Source of the DNA: Artemia franciscana
Taxonomy: Eukaryota; Arthropoda; Branchiopoda; Anostraca; Artemiidae
Reading direction: 5' to 3'
DNA length: 64,000 nucleotides
Assembly: GCF_032884065.1 (NCBI RefSeq)
Contig: NC_088866.1
Location: 33,932,115 to 33,996,114, forward strand
In this document: positions 1 to 62,900 of the stretch, in pieces
How positions within the stretch are numbered: position 1 is the first letter of the stretch
How the letters are laid out: the number at the start of each line of letters is the position of its first letter
Translations under genes and position numbers: made by a program
The notes under the pieces: model-generated
Databases searched by the model: none
Told to the model about the DNA's origin: nothing
What the model saw: the letters and a program-made list of their open reading frames with translations, nothing else

Positions 1-395
1 AAATCAAAGTTTTTGATAGAGTCAATATGTACGAGCATATGATCCAAGTGCATATGTTACAATATGCAAACCAATGTATGGTACAAAGTTATTATTTTTT
101 GTAAATTCTATAGCATTAATGACGTTAATTTAAAAACAAATGTAAGATCTCTATTGTACAGTTTAATTTACTATACATAATTCGACATACATAATAACAT
201 ATGATTGGCACAATTTGACGGATAACAAAGTAATCTTTTGTTTTAAAAAACGTGGGGGGTTTTAAGTAATACTCTGTAATTCAACAAAGTCGATAGTTTG
301 ACACTACCATGCAAAACGTTTGTCACTTTACCGGAGGCCCACCGGTACATATTTTCCCAACAGATAATTGGAAACAGAAGTATTTCAAAGCTTAC
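1..395 (-). other. Nup210 intron 12 (partial)
   Basis: AT-rich intron sequence after the exon 12 donor, running off the window. I recognise no element in it. Confidence 0.8.
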
Positions 396-51779
<51,384 letters not shown>

Positions 51780-52300
51780 TTTTAAAATCTTTGCCGAAAA
51801 GTTAAACCCACGCGAATTTTATTAATTTAACGCCATGAGAACGAAATACCTAAATATTAGAATATCAAGAAAAAATCACTTGTGCCAAAAACAATACTAA
51901 ACTTGTATTTCGTCTTATTTCTTCTTAGAAGAGGTAGAAAGGGTGTATTTTTCAATTATCGAAATCTTTAGAGAAGCCGAAAGTAATTCTCCAAACGAAA
52001 TAGTAGATAACCAACATAGTTGGTCACATCCTAGCTCTATGCTAGACGATGGGTATTTATTTACTACTGAATATTTTTACTGACTGCTTTCATTTAACTA
52101 AAAAGTACGATAGTAAACATTTCTTTCGTACCTTTTTTCTTGAATAAGAATTGCTTCTTGCAATTGTGCAGCTGCACGAATTAACTTTATGATTTATTAG
52201 CCAGCTTACAAAGGTGCTTCGAATGAACTTTTTTTCCTAAATTCGCGGCACCAAGCATATCTAAACATTTGATTTGTCGCCAGATTTTTTTATAAAGCTT
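51780..52300 (-). promoter_or_regulatory. Region upstream of the Nup210 start codon
   Basis: Only about 520 bp separate the start codon from the tail of a LINE fragment, so the 5' UTR and core promoter should lie here. A four-codon upstream ORF is at 51822-51836. I cannot identify a TATA box or initiator with confidence. Confidence 0.4.
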
Positions 52301-52985
52301 TTAGAGCCATCTTTTGAAAGAATCAACAGAGGAAATCTCAGGGATAATTTCCTCAGGAATATCATTCAATTTTGGAATGCAACGTAGAATGATGTTGTTC
52401 TTCAATGCTCTATTTGCGGAGTGCGAACCACAAGATTATTGGACCGAGCTATTCTCATTGGTATCTGTCTTATCGGTTGGTCAATAGGGGGGACGCAATA
52501 CGAGAAAACTCTAGAGAAGGAGATGAATTTATATACTTGTAGAAAATAACTATTGACGCTATGTCAAACTTGTCAATAACAAAAGGGAGAGAAACGTGAG
52601 GAACGACTGAACCTGCCCTATTACGAATATTTTTGAGCGGTGCCACTAACATTTTAGGAGCACAAACATGTAGAAAGTGTCCGTACTTGGCGATGGATTG
52701 TATGCAAGACTTGTAGAGTGGGATGATCAAGCTGAGTGGTAGAAGTTTTTGAAGGCGTGAGTGATCCCCAGCTTTCTTCCGCGGGTGGGTCTTACCCAAT
52801 CGAAGTGGGTTTTACAAGAGAGGTCTTTGGAGAAGTGGATTCGGAGGAGACGAAGCTTGTTGACTTTTTTCATGAATTCACTAATGAAAATAAAGTTGTG
52901 GTGACTTTGACTTGCTGGTGCTGGGCCCGATTGTGTTTTTTTTTCGAAGGACCTCTCTATATATTTTAATGAGATATACACTTAT
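52300..52985 (-). mobile_element. 5'-truncated LINE fragment (C-terminal region)
   Basis: Minus strand: KLRLLRIHFSKDLSCKTHFD, then IIPLYKSCIQSIAKYGHFLH, LKNIRNRAG and, near the end, NRALKNNIILRCIPKLNDIP. This order (LG-HFS-D, Y-S-I-P---Y---LW, LQNRA) is the usual post-RT tail of Jockey/CR1-like LINEs. Frameshifted; no palm motifs. Confidence 0.75.
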
Positions 52986-53039
52986 TAAGAAAAGAAAACA
53001 AACACTATTCGCCATTCGCCTGCCAAGAAAGGCAATAAG

Positions 53040-53845
53040 CTTGTAAGGGCAAGCGAGGTTATCACCCTCAGCAAATTAAAACCACGTTCATATCACGCTA
53101 CTCAATACAAAAGAAACTCAACTGATGAAGGAAGAAAGGAAAAAAAGAAAAAGAGGAAAAAGACAAGAAGAAGACAGAAAGAAAAATTAACAGAAAAACA
53201 TTAACAGCAAATAAATCAGGGAAATGCCTTGAATAGAATGACAACCTGGAATAGGCCTTACAACAAAATTACTCACGAGATAAAAGAAACTTCTTTACCC
53301 GTGACTTGAAAGCCGGAAGACTAGGCACATTTTTCACACCCTCGGGCAAAATATTCCAAACATGGGGACCATAATGGCGAATCAAAAAAGATGCCCGTGT
53401 AGTACTCCTAAACTCATGAGTTAAGTTATCAGCTTTTCTTGTATTATGATCATGACGGTCTCTATTAAAAGTAAAAAGATTTTCAAAAGCAGGGGTGAGC
53501 AGGCGATTCAAATGTGTTATACGAGAAAATTGCAGCTTGGTAATCTCGAATTTGGGATACATCCATTAACTTATTCTTTTTAAAATGCTCATGAGCAGGA
53601 ACCTCATCAGAATCATAAAATTCAGATAATAATTTTACAGCTCTATTCTGAAGTTTTTGTACTCTTTTGAAACATGTTACAAAGTTAGTTGCCCATATAG
53701 AGCATCTGTAGCCAATATATGGACAAAATATAGAAAAATAAATCATTTTTAGAATATTTTTTGGGACTGAATTTTTAATTCTTCGCATCACCCTAAGACC
53801 ACTTAAATAAATGTATAATTTAGGAGGACTTTGTCTCAAAGAGCA
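53040..53845 (-). mobile_element. 5'-truncated LINE fragment with pyrimidine-rich 3' UTR
   Basis: Minus strand: YLSGLRVMRRIKNSVPKNIL, KMIYFSIFCPYIGYRCSIWA, VQKLQNRAVKLLSE, then (after a frameshift near 53500) RDRHDHNTRKADNLTHEF and IRHYGPHVWNILPEGVKN. IRH-GPH-WN-LP is shared with the LINE at 8183-9131. A pyrimidine-rich tract follows (53105-53190). Confidence 0.82.
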
Positions 53846-53849
53846 CTAG

Positions 53850-54800
53850 AAAGGCCGTGGGAGAAAACGGAATCAAATAGGGAGGAAAAACTTTCTTGAA
53901 CTTAGATTGTGCTGATGATTTAAGCATCCTAGATGAAAAAGTAAGCATAATGAACAAACTTTTAGAAGTATCGTGAGCTCAAGGTGCTAGAATAGGTTTT
54001 AAGGCATCCTAGATGAAAGTTTGAGCAAATTGAATGAGGTTTTAGAGGTTTTGTGAGTTCAAGGTGCTAGAATAGGTTTGAAAATTAAGGTTAAGAAGAC
54101 TAAGTCGCTAAAGCTAGGAATGAGAGAAGATTAAAAGGTGACGTTGGGTAACAAAAAACTGATCAGGTTTGTAAATAGTACCATGGTAGCTTTATTAGCA
54201 AAGACGGCGAGAGCATTAAAAATATTAAAAGCAGAATAGCCAAGGCTCAGGGTGTTTTTTCACAGTGGAAAAAGTTTGTAAGAATAGGAAAATAAGTCAG
54301 CAAACCAGGATTAGAATATTAGAAGCTACAGTGATGACAGTGGTGAAATACAATTCTGAAAAGTGGAGGAAGATATACTAGATAAACATCCGTTTGCTAG
54401 ATAAATTTCCAGAGAGATTGCCTATGGATTGTTTTGGGTATCCGGCTGACTGACCGTATTTCAAAAAGTAGGCTGAAAAAAAGTGCGGTTCAGTCAGGCT
54501 TTCTATGGCTATAATTAGAGAAAGGTTGAGATAGCTTGGGCTCGTTCTGCGAATGAAGGATAACAGATTAGCGAAAATTGCCCTTTTCGGTGAATCGTCT
54601 AGGGATAAACCGAAAGCAGGTCCTCTATGGGTGGAATGGAAGGATGTCATTAAGGAAGATCCAAGGGAAACGGAAATTTCCTGGGAGGGTATAAAGGGTG
54701 AGGCTTTGAATAAATTGGGATGGAGGAGGAGCGTGCGTAACTGTGTTGCTCTCAGGCAACTTGATACTATGGTGAATTGTTAGTTGTAGTAGTAATAGTA
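53850..54800 (+). mobile_element. LINE family X, copy 3: 5'-truncated 3' part
   Basis: Begins inside the RT (GGAATCAAATAGGGAGGAAA), keeps a degraded catalytic region (TTAGATTGTGCTGATGATTT, so CADD in place of YADD) and the C-terminal block. It ends with GAGCGTGCGTAACTGTGTTG and a TAG-type tail (54781-54800). An internal 79-bp tandem duplication is at 53921-54080. Confidence 0.85.
53921..54080. repeat. 79-bp tandem duplication within LINE copy 3
   Basis: GCATCCTAGATGAAA through CAAGGTGCTAGAATAGGTTT occurs twice in a row. Confidence 0.85.
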
Positions 54801-54904
54801 TTCAATTCTACCCTGATTCATTGTCGATCTCATATAGTTCTTTTAGCTTCAGCCTGGAGAATCATCTCCCTCCAGAACCAACGCTTACTAGAATTAATTT
54901 TTTT

Positions 54905-55240
54905 TAAACAGGTTTTTTCGGCTGAAAGTGAGGAGCAACATTAATACTTAATAAAAACATAAATTATTCTGTACATGAGGGGGCTGCCATCTCCTCAATG
55001 CACCCCTCTTCACGGTAAAATCGCTTAATATAAAAAAAAACTTTTGATATTAATTAAAACGCCCTTGAGTTTCAGGAGTGTTTCTTAAAGAATTGGGACA
55101 AAACGTCAAAATTTAGCATAAAGAGCAGGAGTACTGAGGAGGAAGGCATCCTCCTTATATACGGAATAATTCCTGTTTGTTTTAAGTATTAATGAAATTC
55201 CTTATTTTTTAGTTGAAAAAACTTGTTTTTTCCACTTGAA
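54905..55240. mobile_element. MITE-like element, copy 2
   Basis: Ends AAACAGGTTTTTTCGGCTGA and TTAGTTGAAAAAACTTGTTT are inverted copies, with inner GGAGCAACATTAATACTTAA against TTTTAAGTATTAATGAAATT. Same family as 31013-31475 but more diverged. Confidence 0.65.
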
Positions 55241-55920
55241 TTTCTTATCGTTTTTTCAAATAATGCCAGAAATCCACCTTACCTTTAAGAAAAATAACTC
55301 AAAATAAACTTCTTAAAATAAAGTTCCCCCTCAGGAAAATTTTCCCGAATAATTCTTTCCTCGCTGAACATCCCCAGGAAAATATCCGGAGGATATTTTC
55401 ATTTAAAAATTCTGCTTAACATACTTTCGCTTGAAAAAAGAATTGTTTTCATTTAATTTATTATTGTTTTTCAGGTCCTAGTCAGAATCCACTCCTATGT
55501 GGTAATTTTTTCAGGAACACCGCCCCCCCCCCATGGAAAGCTTTTTCTGATGAAAATTTCACCAAGGAGAATTTCTCCTCTTTATAATTTCCCATGGAAA
55601 GTTTCTTCTGTGGGAATTTGCTCCCCGTAAAAATTCTCCAGAGAATTAAAACACCACTGAAAATTTCCCTCGGAACATCTCCACATGTAAAATGAAGTCG
55701 CCAAAGGGAAAGTAAGACAAATAAAATAAATTTCACATATAAATTCTGGCCCCGTCTAAAATTTCCCCAGGAAAGGTTAACCCTGGAAACCTCCCTCCAA
55801 ATAGAAAATTCTTCCCGTGAAATCCCCCATGGAAACCCCCTCCCCAAAATAATGTATGTATACTCCCTAATAACAAATACTGTAGCACAAGGAGCGGGGT
55901 GTCGAGGAGGAAAAGCCCCT
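55240..55920. repeat. Degenerate C/A-rich repeat region
   Basis: Variants of CCATGGAAA, GAAAATTTCCC and CTCCCCGTAAAAATTCTCC recur at irregular spacing. The minus-strand open frame here (55482-55925) is a product of this composition, not a gene. Confidence 0.55.
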
Positions 55921-55929
55921 TTCATATAC

Positions 55930-56279
55930 GGAGTAATTTCTGTTCGTTTTAAGTTTTAATGTCGCTCCTTACTTTCATTTCAAAAAAACTTGTTTTTTTA
56001 TTTAATTTCTGAAAGTTTTGAATTAATGCATGTCTGATTTTGGCTCTCCGTACATGAATTATTAAAATTAAATTTGCGTATTAATTTTTTTTTTGGCTAA
56101 ATGTCTTTCTCTTAGTTTTGATCAGATGATTTTGAAAAATAAGGGGTGAGAAGGAGACCTAGTTGCCCTCCAATTTTTGGTTACTTAAAAAGGCAACTAG
56201 AACTTTTAATTTTTAACAAACGTTTTTATTAGTAAAAAATATACGTAACTTAAGAATTAACTTATTAAAAAAATTTTAT

Positions 56280-56376
<97 letters not shown>

Positions 56377-57490
56377 GGGGTTTGTCCCCTGAATCAGAAA
56401 GGCCGTAGAATAAATAGTTATAATTACTAAAAATAATTCAGCATAAAGAGCGAAGTATTTATCTCCTCCTAAATACCTCGCTCTTTATGCTAAAGTATTT
56501 TTTGAGCCCTCATATGCGTAATAATCTCTGTTCGTTTTAAGTTTTAATGCTTCTCCTTACTTTCAATTGAAAAAACTTTTTCATGTTTATATTTTCATTG
56601 GTTTTTTTCAATAGTAATGCTAGAAAATCCTGGGCCCTTTTCATTGAATTTCTCTTCCCGCATGAAATATTCCTCCAAGGAAAGATCTTCCCATATAGCC
56701 CCCTCCCCTGAACCCCACACCCAAACCCAAAAAATTCCCCTGAAAACGTCGGTACACTTCCCAATAACCATTACTTTATGTAAACATTGGTCAAAGTTTG
56801 TAACTTGCAGCCCCCCCCCCAGGTACTGTGGGGGGGGGTAAGTCATCCCCAAGGACATAGTTAGCTATTATGGTTTTCGACTATGCGGAACAAAATGGCT
56901 ATCTCAAAATTTTGATCCGTTGACTTTGGGAAAAAATGAGCGTGGGAGGGGGCCTAGGTGCCCTCCAATTTTTTTGGTCACTTAAAAAGGGCACTAAAAC
57001 TTTTCATTTCTGTTAGAATGAGCCCACTTGCAACACTCTAGGACCACTTGGCCGATACGATGACCCCTGGAAAAAAAAAAAAAAAAAAACAACAAACAAA
57101 CACATAAACACGGACCCATGATTTGTCTTCTGGCAAAAAATACGAAATCCCACATTTTTGTAGATTGGACCTTGAAATTTTTTCTATAAGGGTTCTCTGA
57201 TACGCTGAATGCGATGGTGTGATTTTCATTAAGACCCTATGACTTTTAGGGGGTGTTTTCCCCCTGTTTACCAAAATAAGGCAAATTTTCTCAGGATCGT
57301 AACTTTTGATCACAAAGACTAAATTTGATGAAACTTATATATTTAAAATCAGCATATAAGTTCGATTCTTTTGATATATCTTTTAGCATCGAAATTCCGT
57401 TTTTTAGAGTTTCGTTTACTATTGAGCCGGGTCGCTCCTTACTACAGTTCGTTACCATGAACTGTTTGATATTTCAACGTGAGATGACAA
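55930..57490. repeat. Composite dispersed repeat with MITE arms and AT microsatellites
   Basis: Two copies of the MITE right arm (55930-56000, 56520-56590), AT runs (56287-56316, 56323-56373), and a block with GTGCCCTCCAATTTTTTTGG, CACTTAAAAAGGGCACTA at 56157-56230 and 56953-57035. It ends with GAGCCGGGTCGCTCCTTACT. I associate the last part with repeats in Artemia sequences; unverified. Confidence 0.6.
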
Positions 57491-57599
57491 TTTTGCCGTC
57501 ATTCGATAGCTGATATTCTCTTTCATCTACCTATTAAATCTTATTTTTAACACTTGCTTTGCTTCATTTTTGGGAAATATTCTGATCAAAGGAAATACT

Positions 57600-59200
57600 G
57601 CAAATAACATTCCAGTAGAACACGATTCTATTTTTTATTCATGAGAAAACAGATGGTCCAAATGGACAGGAAGGCTTTCAACAGCTCCACGAACTCAACC
57701 GGCATACCGTCTTCCACCATGATTCGCCAAAGGTTTTCGCGGGTTACTGAGTTGAAAGCAGCCAAAAAGTCAACGAACATGTTAATTATGGGAAGGTTGT
57801 AGCGTTCGAACTGTTGGAGAATATTGCGAAGAGTGAAGATCTGGTCAGCGCACCCTCTCTCTTCGAAATCTGCACTGATTTTCACGTGCCCGCTCCTTCC
57901 TTGCTTCCTCGAACTTGTTAAGCATAATCATCGCGAATACTTTGGTAGCCGCTAGAACGCGTGGCGAGGCCTTGTAAACCTCAGTAGGGAAACCATCTCC
58001 TCCAGGCGACTTATTGTTTTTTAGACGTTTGATCGCGTTTAGTATCTTTGAAGCTGAAAGTGGTGTCATGTCAATTTCATATGGTGGTCTTTCAGCTGTT
58101 GGTGGCAGCAATAGTGATGCATCTTGCCCATCTGTATTTGCATTAAGCAGGTATTTAAAGTTATTCTTCCAATGACAAAGTTTACCTTGTACGTCAGGGC
58201 TCACGCTTCCTTGAGTGTCTTTTAAGGGACCAGCGATAGGTGACGTTTTTCCAGTTACCCCTTTGAGGGTTCTATACAGCCTTCTCGTGTCATTATTTCT
58301 GGCTGCTTTTCCCATCTCTGAAGCAACCTCATCCCAAAATTGTTAGCGGCCTTGATGCAAGCTGGTTTTAACCTGTTTGCGTAGCGACTTTTTTTTTACT
58401 GCGATTGATGCGTTTGATGCCTGTCTCCTAGCCTCGATTAGCTTTACAGTTTTCTCTGAGACATAATTTTTCCTCCTCTTTGCACGAGCATAGCCGATAA
58501 CTTCAGGGGCAACCTTTTCAGTGGTGTTCCGGAATTATTTCCATCGGATGGTAGGGTCTTCATCGCAGTCTGTCAGGCTTGCGAACTGGTTCTGTAACTT
58601 CAGGCAAAAGTCCCTTTTTACTGTTTGGATTTTCAGTTTCTCCACGATCAACTTCCTTTTATTGGGTTGTCTCTTCCTCGCACTCAACTTCAGGAGTGTT
58701 TTCGCACCTAAAAGCTTATGGTTCCTTCCAGATTTTGATCCCGTGCACGCCCCTCTGCAAGCTCGAGAATCGATGACTGAGGAGCGTCGAAGCTGACGGA
58801 TCAATATATGGTCAATTTGGGCAGTCGTGGAGCCATCGTTTGAGCGTCAAGTTATCCTTTGAGAGGGTTTGTGTTGAAACATGGTGTTGGTGATGGAAAG
58901 ATTATGAGATCTTGCAAACTGCAACAGTCTATCACCATTGGAGCACCGCTAGCCGCATGCAAATGGACCAGCAATATTGCGAATATTGGGGTCTGTTGGG
59001 CCAACACGGAAGTTCCAATGACCCGCTAAAATTAGGGAAGTCTCGTTTAGGGCATTTCTGCATTGTAATCTCCAGATCAGTGTAGAATGAATCCTTATCA
59101 GCATCTGTTGCCACTCTCGTTGGTGCATAGACAGCAATGATAGAAATGTTGTATAATCTTCCTTTAAGTCTCGCTATTCTCGGTTTCACTGGATCCCATT
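57600..59200 (-). mobile_element. Decayed endonuclease-RT LINE fragment, second family
   Basis: Minus strand: endonuclease part with RLYNISIIAVYAPTRVATD (near 59170), a linker with LYRTLKGVTGKTSPIAGPLK, RT motifs KRLKNNKSPGGDGFPTEVYK (near 58010) and, after a frameshift, GCADQIFTLRNILQQ and MFVDFLAAFNSVTRENLWRI (motif A with N for D). It breaks off near 57620 before the YADD motif. Distinct from family X in sequence, similar in architecture. Confidence 0.82.
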
Positions 59201-60000
59201 AGTAGAAGTAGAAACATTAGGATTCAAATATTTTCTTTCAGTTAGTTCAACATCGCTCACACCAAGCCCGGTTAATTTCTAACTGTTCGTAAGATATAGC
59301 TGTTACACCCTTTTGACAACCTGCATACAGAGGGTCTGTTCTGATTCAGTTCATGTTCCCCCCTGAAAATTTCTCCTTCATGCCCCTAGACATAATTGTA
59401 ATAGTAGTATTAATATTACTAGTAATAGCATTGAATAGCGGTAGTACTACTAGCACTAGTAGTCATAACCTTTTGCCTTTTGGTCAGAGGAAAGACCCTC
59501 TCATCAAGTCCTGAAAGTTTCAACTTCATACAATTAGCCATTACTATGACATTGCTGATAAGTCCTTTTGATAACCTGTATGTTTATATACTTCATGGAA
59601 TTTTCCCCCACTGCTCTTAGCCCTACAAGTAGTTTCAATAGAGGTAGTAGTAGTGGTAATAAATGTAGCAGTAACAGTAGAATTCTGCAGTAGTGTGCAT
59701 ATATTGCCTTTTGGTGACATGATCTTCCCATTTAAGTATTATCTGAAAGTTTCAACTTAATACCAACATCAAATCTTAAGATGCGCTATTTTGACAATGT
59801 GCATGCACATAGCGTCTTTTGATTAGTCCAAATTTCCCCTTAATACTGTAAATGGAGTAGTGTGGAAGTAGTAATGGTGGCAGTTGTAGTAGCATGGATA
59901 GCATACAAATTTTGCCGTTTTGATCACCTCCCTTACCATTTCCTGAATTTTCCAAATTAATATACTCAGTTACTCCTATCGTGTTTAGATTAAGTTCAAG
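59200..60000. repeat. Tandem repeat of about 205-235 bp with TAG-rich spacers
   Basis: TTTTGCC(T/G)TTT(T)G(G)T landmarks near 59472, 59703 and 59912 are each followed by CCTGAAAGTTTCAAC-like sequence and preceded by runs of (G)TAGTAGT. The spacer resembles the LINE TAG tail. Confidence 0.65.
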
Positions 60001-60099
60001 ACTACCTCAACATTCTCTGAAAGGCTCACCTGAATACCATTCGTCTTCTTGGAAAGTTAAGTTCAAACATATATACCTTTCTCAATAACATAGACTATG

Positions 60100-62900
60100 G
60101 GTAAACAATGTATAAATTGCCTAACTTGCAGCCTTTGTCCTGAGGACAGTGGGGAGGTTGACATCCCAAATACTGGACCTTTTAAAAATGGAGAACGAAA
60201 CAGCTTTCTTAAAATTTCTATCGCTTATCTTTTCAGGAATTATCGGCTTGGGGGGGGGGGGGGCTGACGTCCTTCGATTCAATTTTAACTCTTAAAAGTT
60301 GACTCCTAATTACGTTTAAAATGTTTTAGCTTTTTAAACTTTAATAAATAAAAAAATTATTTAAACTTTAAGGAATAAATATCAGTATATGTACACTAAA
60401 CTGACAATTCACATAAATTGAAAGGGCACTAGCCCTTTCAATTTCCTATCGAATGAACCTTTTTCTAAGTTTTTACGGCAACAAATGGTCATCTTAAAAT
60501 TTGTATCAAATGCATTTCAGGAAAATACGAGGTTTGGGGAGGGGTATCCACCCTTTGATCACTTTCAATCTTAAAAAGAACACTTGAACTTCTGATCACC
60601 GATCTAATGAGCCCCCTCCGAAGTTTATACGACCACCCTTTCTATATAAACCTTATATGCCTCGAGGGCATAACTTACAACCCTTGCCCTCAGGGCTCTG
60701 GGGGGGGGGGTTGTCATCCTCAAAGATAAATTTCTGGACCTTCAATTACATTGAAAAAAAAATGGCTATCTAAAAATTTTGATTAGATGTGTTTGGGAAA
60801 ATGGTGGGCGTTGGAGGGGTGTTAGTTGCCCTCCAGTTACTTTCGACTATTAAAAAGGCCAGTCGCCCTTTTGATTTCCAATCGAATGAACTCTTTTCGA
60901 AGTTTCTACGACAACAAATGGCCATCTCAAAATTTCTATCAGATGCATTTCGGGAAAATAAGAGGTGTGGGGAGGGGGTATCCACCCTCCGATTCCTCTG
61001 AATCTTAATGAGGGTTCTAGAACAAACTTCTGATTACCAATCCAATGAGCCCCCCTCCAAAGTTTATACGATAACCCTTTCTATATAAACCTTACATGAC
61101 CCCAGGGCAAAAATTACAAACCTTGCCCCGAGGGCTGTGCGGGCGGGTTGACATCCTCAAAAACACAATTTTAGGACCTTCATTTACGTTGAAAAAAAAT
61201 GAATATCTAAAATTTCAATTGGATTTTTTTAAAATGATGGGCGTAGGGGGGGGGGGGGGTTAGTTGCCCTAAAAACACTCTCGACTATTAAAAAGGGCAC
61301 TAGCCCTTTCAAATTTCAAATCGAATGAGCTTTTTTTGAAGTTTTTATGACAACAAACGATCATCTCAGAATTTCTATCTGATACATTTCAGGAAAGTAC
61401 GAGGTGTGTGTGTGTGTGGGGGGTATCTAACCTCCAATCACACTCAATCTTAAAAAGGGCACTAGAACTTCTGATCACCAATCCATTGAGCCTCCTCCGA
61501 AGTTAATAAGATCACACTTTCTAAATACCTTATATGTCCCCAGGGCAGAACTTGCAACCCTTGCCCTGAAAGGTCTGGGGGGGGGGCTGTCATCCTCAAA
61601 AACATAATTACCGGAGCTTTCAATTATTTTGAACAAAATGACTATCTCAAAATTTTGATTGGATGTGTTTGGGGAAATGGTGGGCATGGGAGAGGGATTA
61701 GTTGCCTTCAAATCACTTTTTACTGTTAAAAAAGGGCACTGGCTCTTTCAATTCACCCTTTCTATGTATACCTTATATGCCCCGAGGGCATAACTTAAAA
61801 CCCTTACCCTAAGGGCTCAGAGTGGGGGGGGGGGCTCATCCTCAGAGACATAATTTCTGAACCTTTCGACTACGTTGAGCAAAATGGCTACCTCAAAATT
61901 TTGATTGGATGTGTTTGGGGAAATGGTGGGCGTAGGAGGGGGGTTAGTCGTCCTCCAATCACTTTCAACAACTAAAAAGGGCACTAGCCCTTTCAGTTTC
62001 CAATCGAACGAGCCTTTTTCAAAGTTTATGCGAGAACAAATAGACATCTCAAAATTTATATCAGATGTTTTTTGGGAAAATGCAAGGTGCACGGGGGGGG
62101 GGGGGGTATCCACACTCCCATCAGTCTGAGTCTCAAAAAGCACATTAAAACTTCTCATTAGCAGTCCTATGAGTCCCTTCCGAAGTTTAAACGATCACCC
62201 TTTCTACATAAACCTTATATGACCCAGGGCATAACTTACAACTCTTGCCCCGATAGCTCGGGAAAGGGGGGTGTCATCCTCAGACATAATTTCCGGAGCT
62301 TTCAACTACGTTAAAAAAATGGCTATCTCAAAATTTTGATTGGCTGTGTCTGGGAAAATGGTGGGCATGGAAGGGGTAGTAGTTGCCCACCAATTACTTT
62401 TGACTATTAAAAAGGGCAAAAGCCCTTTCAATTTCCAATCGAACGAGCCTTTTCCGAAGTTTCTGTGAGAACAAATAGAAATCTCAAAATTTCTATCAGA
62501 TGTATTTTGGGAAAATACAAGGTCCATGGGGGGGGTATCCACACTCCCATGAATTTGAATCTCAAAAAGCACACTAAAACTCTTGATTAGCAATCATATG
62601 AGCCCCTTCCGAAGTTTATACAATCACCCTTTCTACACAAACCTTATATGACCCAGGGCATAACTTACAACTCTTGCCCTGATAGCTGAGGGGGAGGTGT
62701 CATCCTCAAAGACATAATTTCCGGAGCTTTCAACTACGTTAAAAAAGTGGCTATCCCAAAATTTTAATTGGATGTGTTTGGGGAAATGGTGGGCGTGGAA
62801 GGGGTGTTAGTTGCCCACCAATTACTTTTGACTATTAAAAAGGGCAAAAGCCCTTTCAATTTCTAATCAAATGAGCCTTTTTCAAAGTTTCTACGACATC
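60100..62900. repeat. Tandem array of about 430-bp units, some 6.5 copies
   Basis: Units share GGGCACTAGCCCTTTCAATT, CAATCGAATGAGCC, AAAATTTCTATCAGATGCAT, CCTTTCTATATAAACCTTAT, CCCAGGGCATAACTTACAAC, a poly-G run and GGATGTGTTTGGG. The CCCTTTCAATTTC landmark falls near 60431, 60861, 61301, 61742, 61988, 62419 and 62849. The unit starting at 61742 is about 190 bp short. Open frames here are repeat by-products. Related blocks occur at 56157 and 56953. Confidence 0.88.

Noticed and set aside
52736..52969. Plus-strand open frame near the Nup210 upstream region
   Set aside because: Antisense shadow of a LINE fragment on the minus strand.
55482..55925. Minus-strand open frame of 147 codons
   Set aside because: Product of a degenerate C-rich repeat; the translation has no domain.
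61817..62593. Similar minus-strand peptides (SVDTPP..., NTSNQNFE) in several units of the 430-bp array
   Set aside because: They recur because the DNA repeats; frames break between units and no start or domain is consistent.
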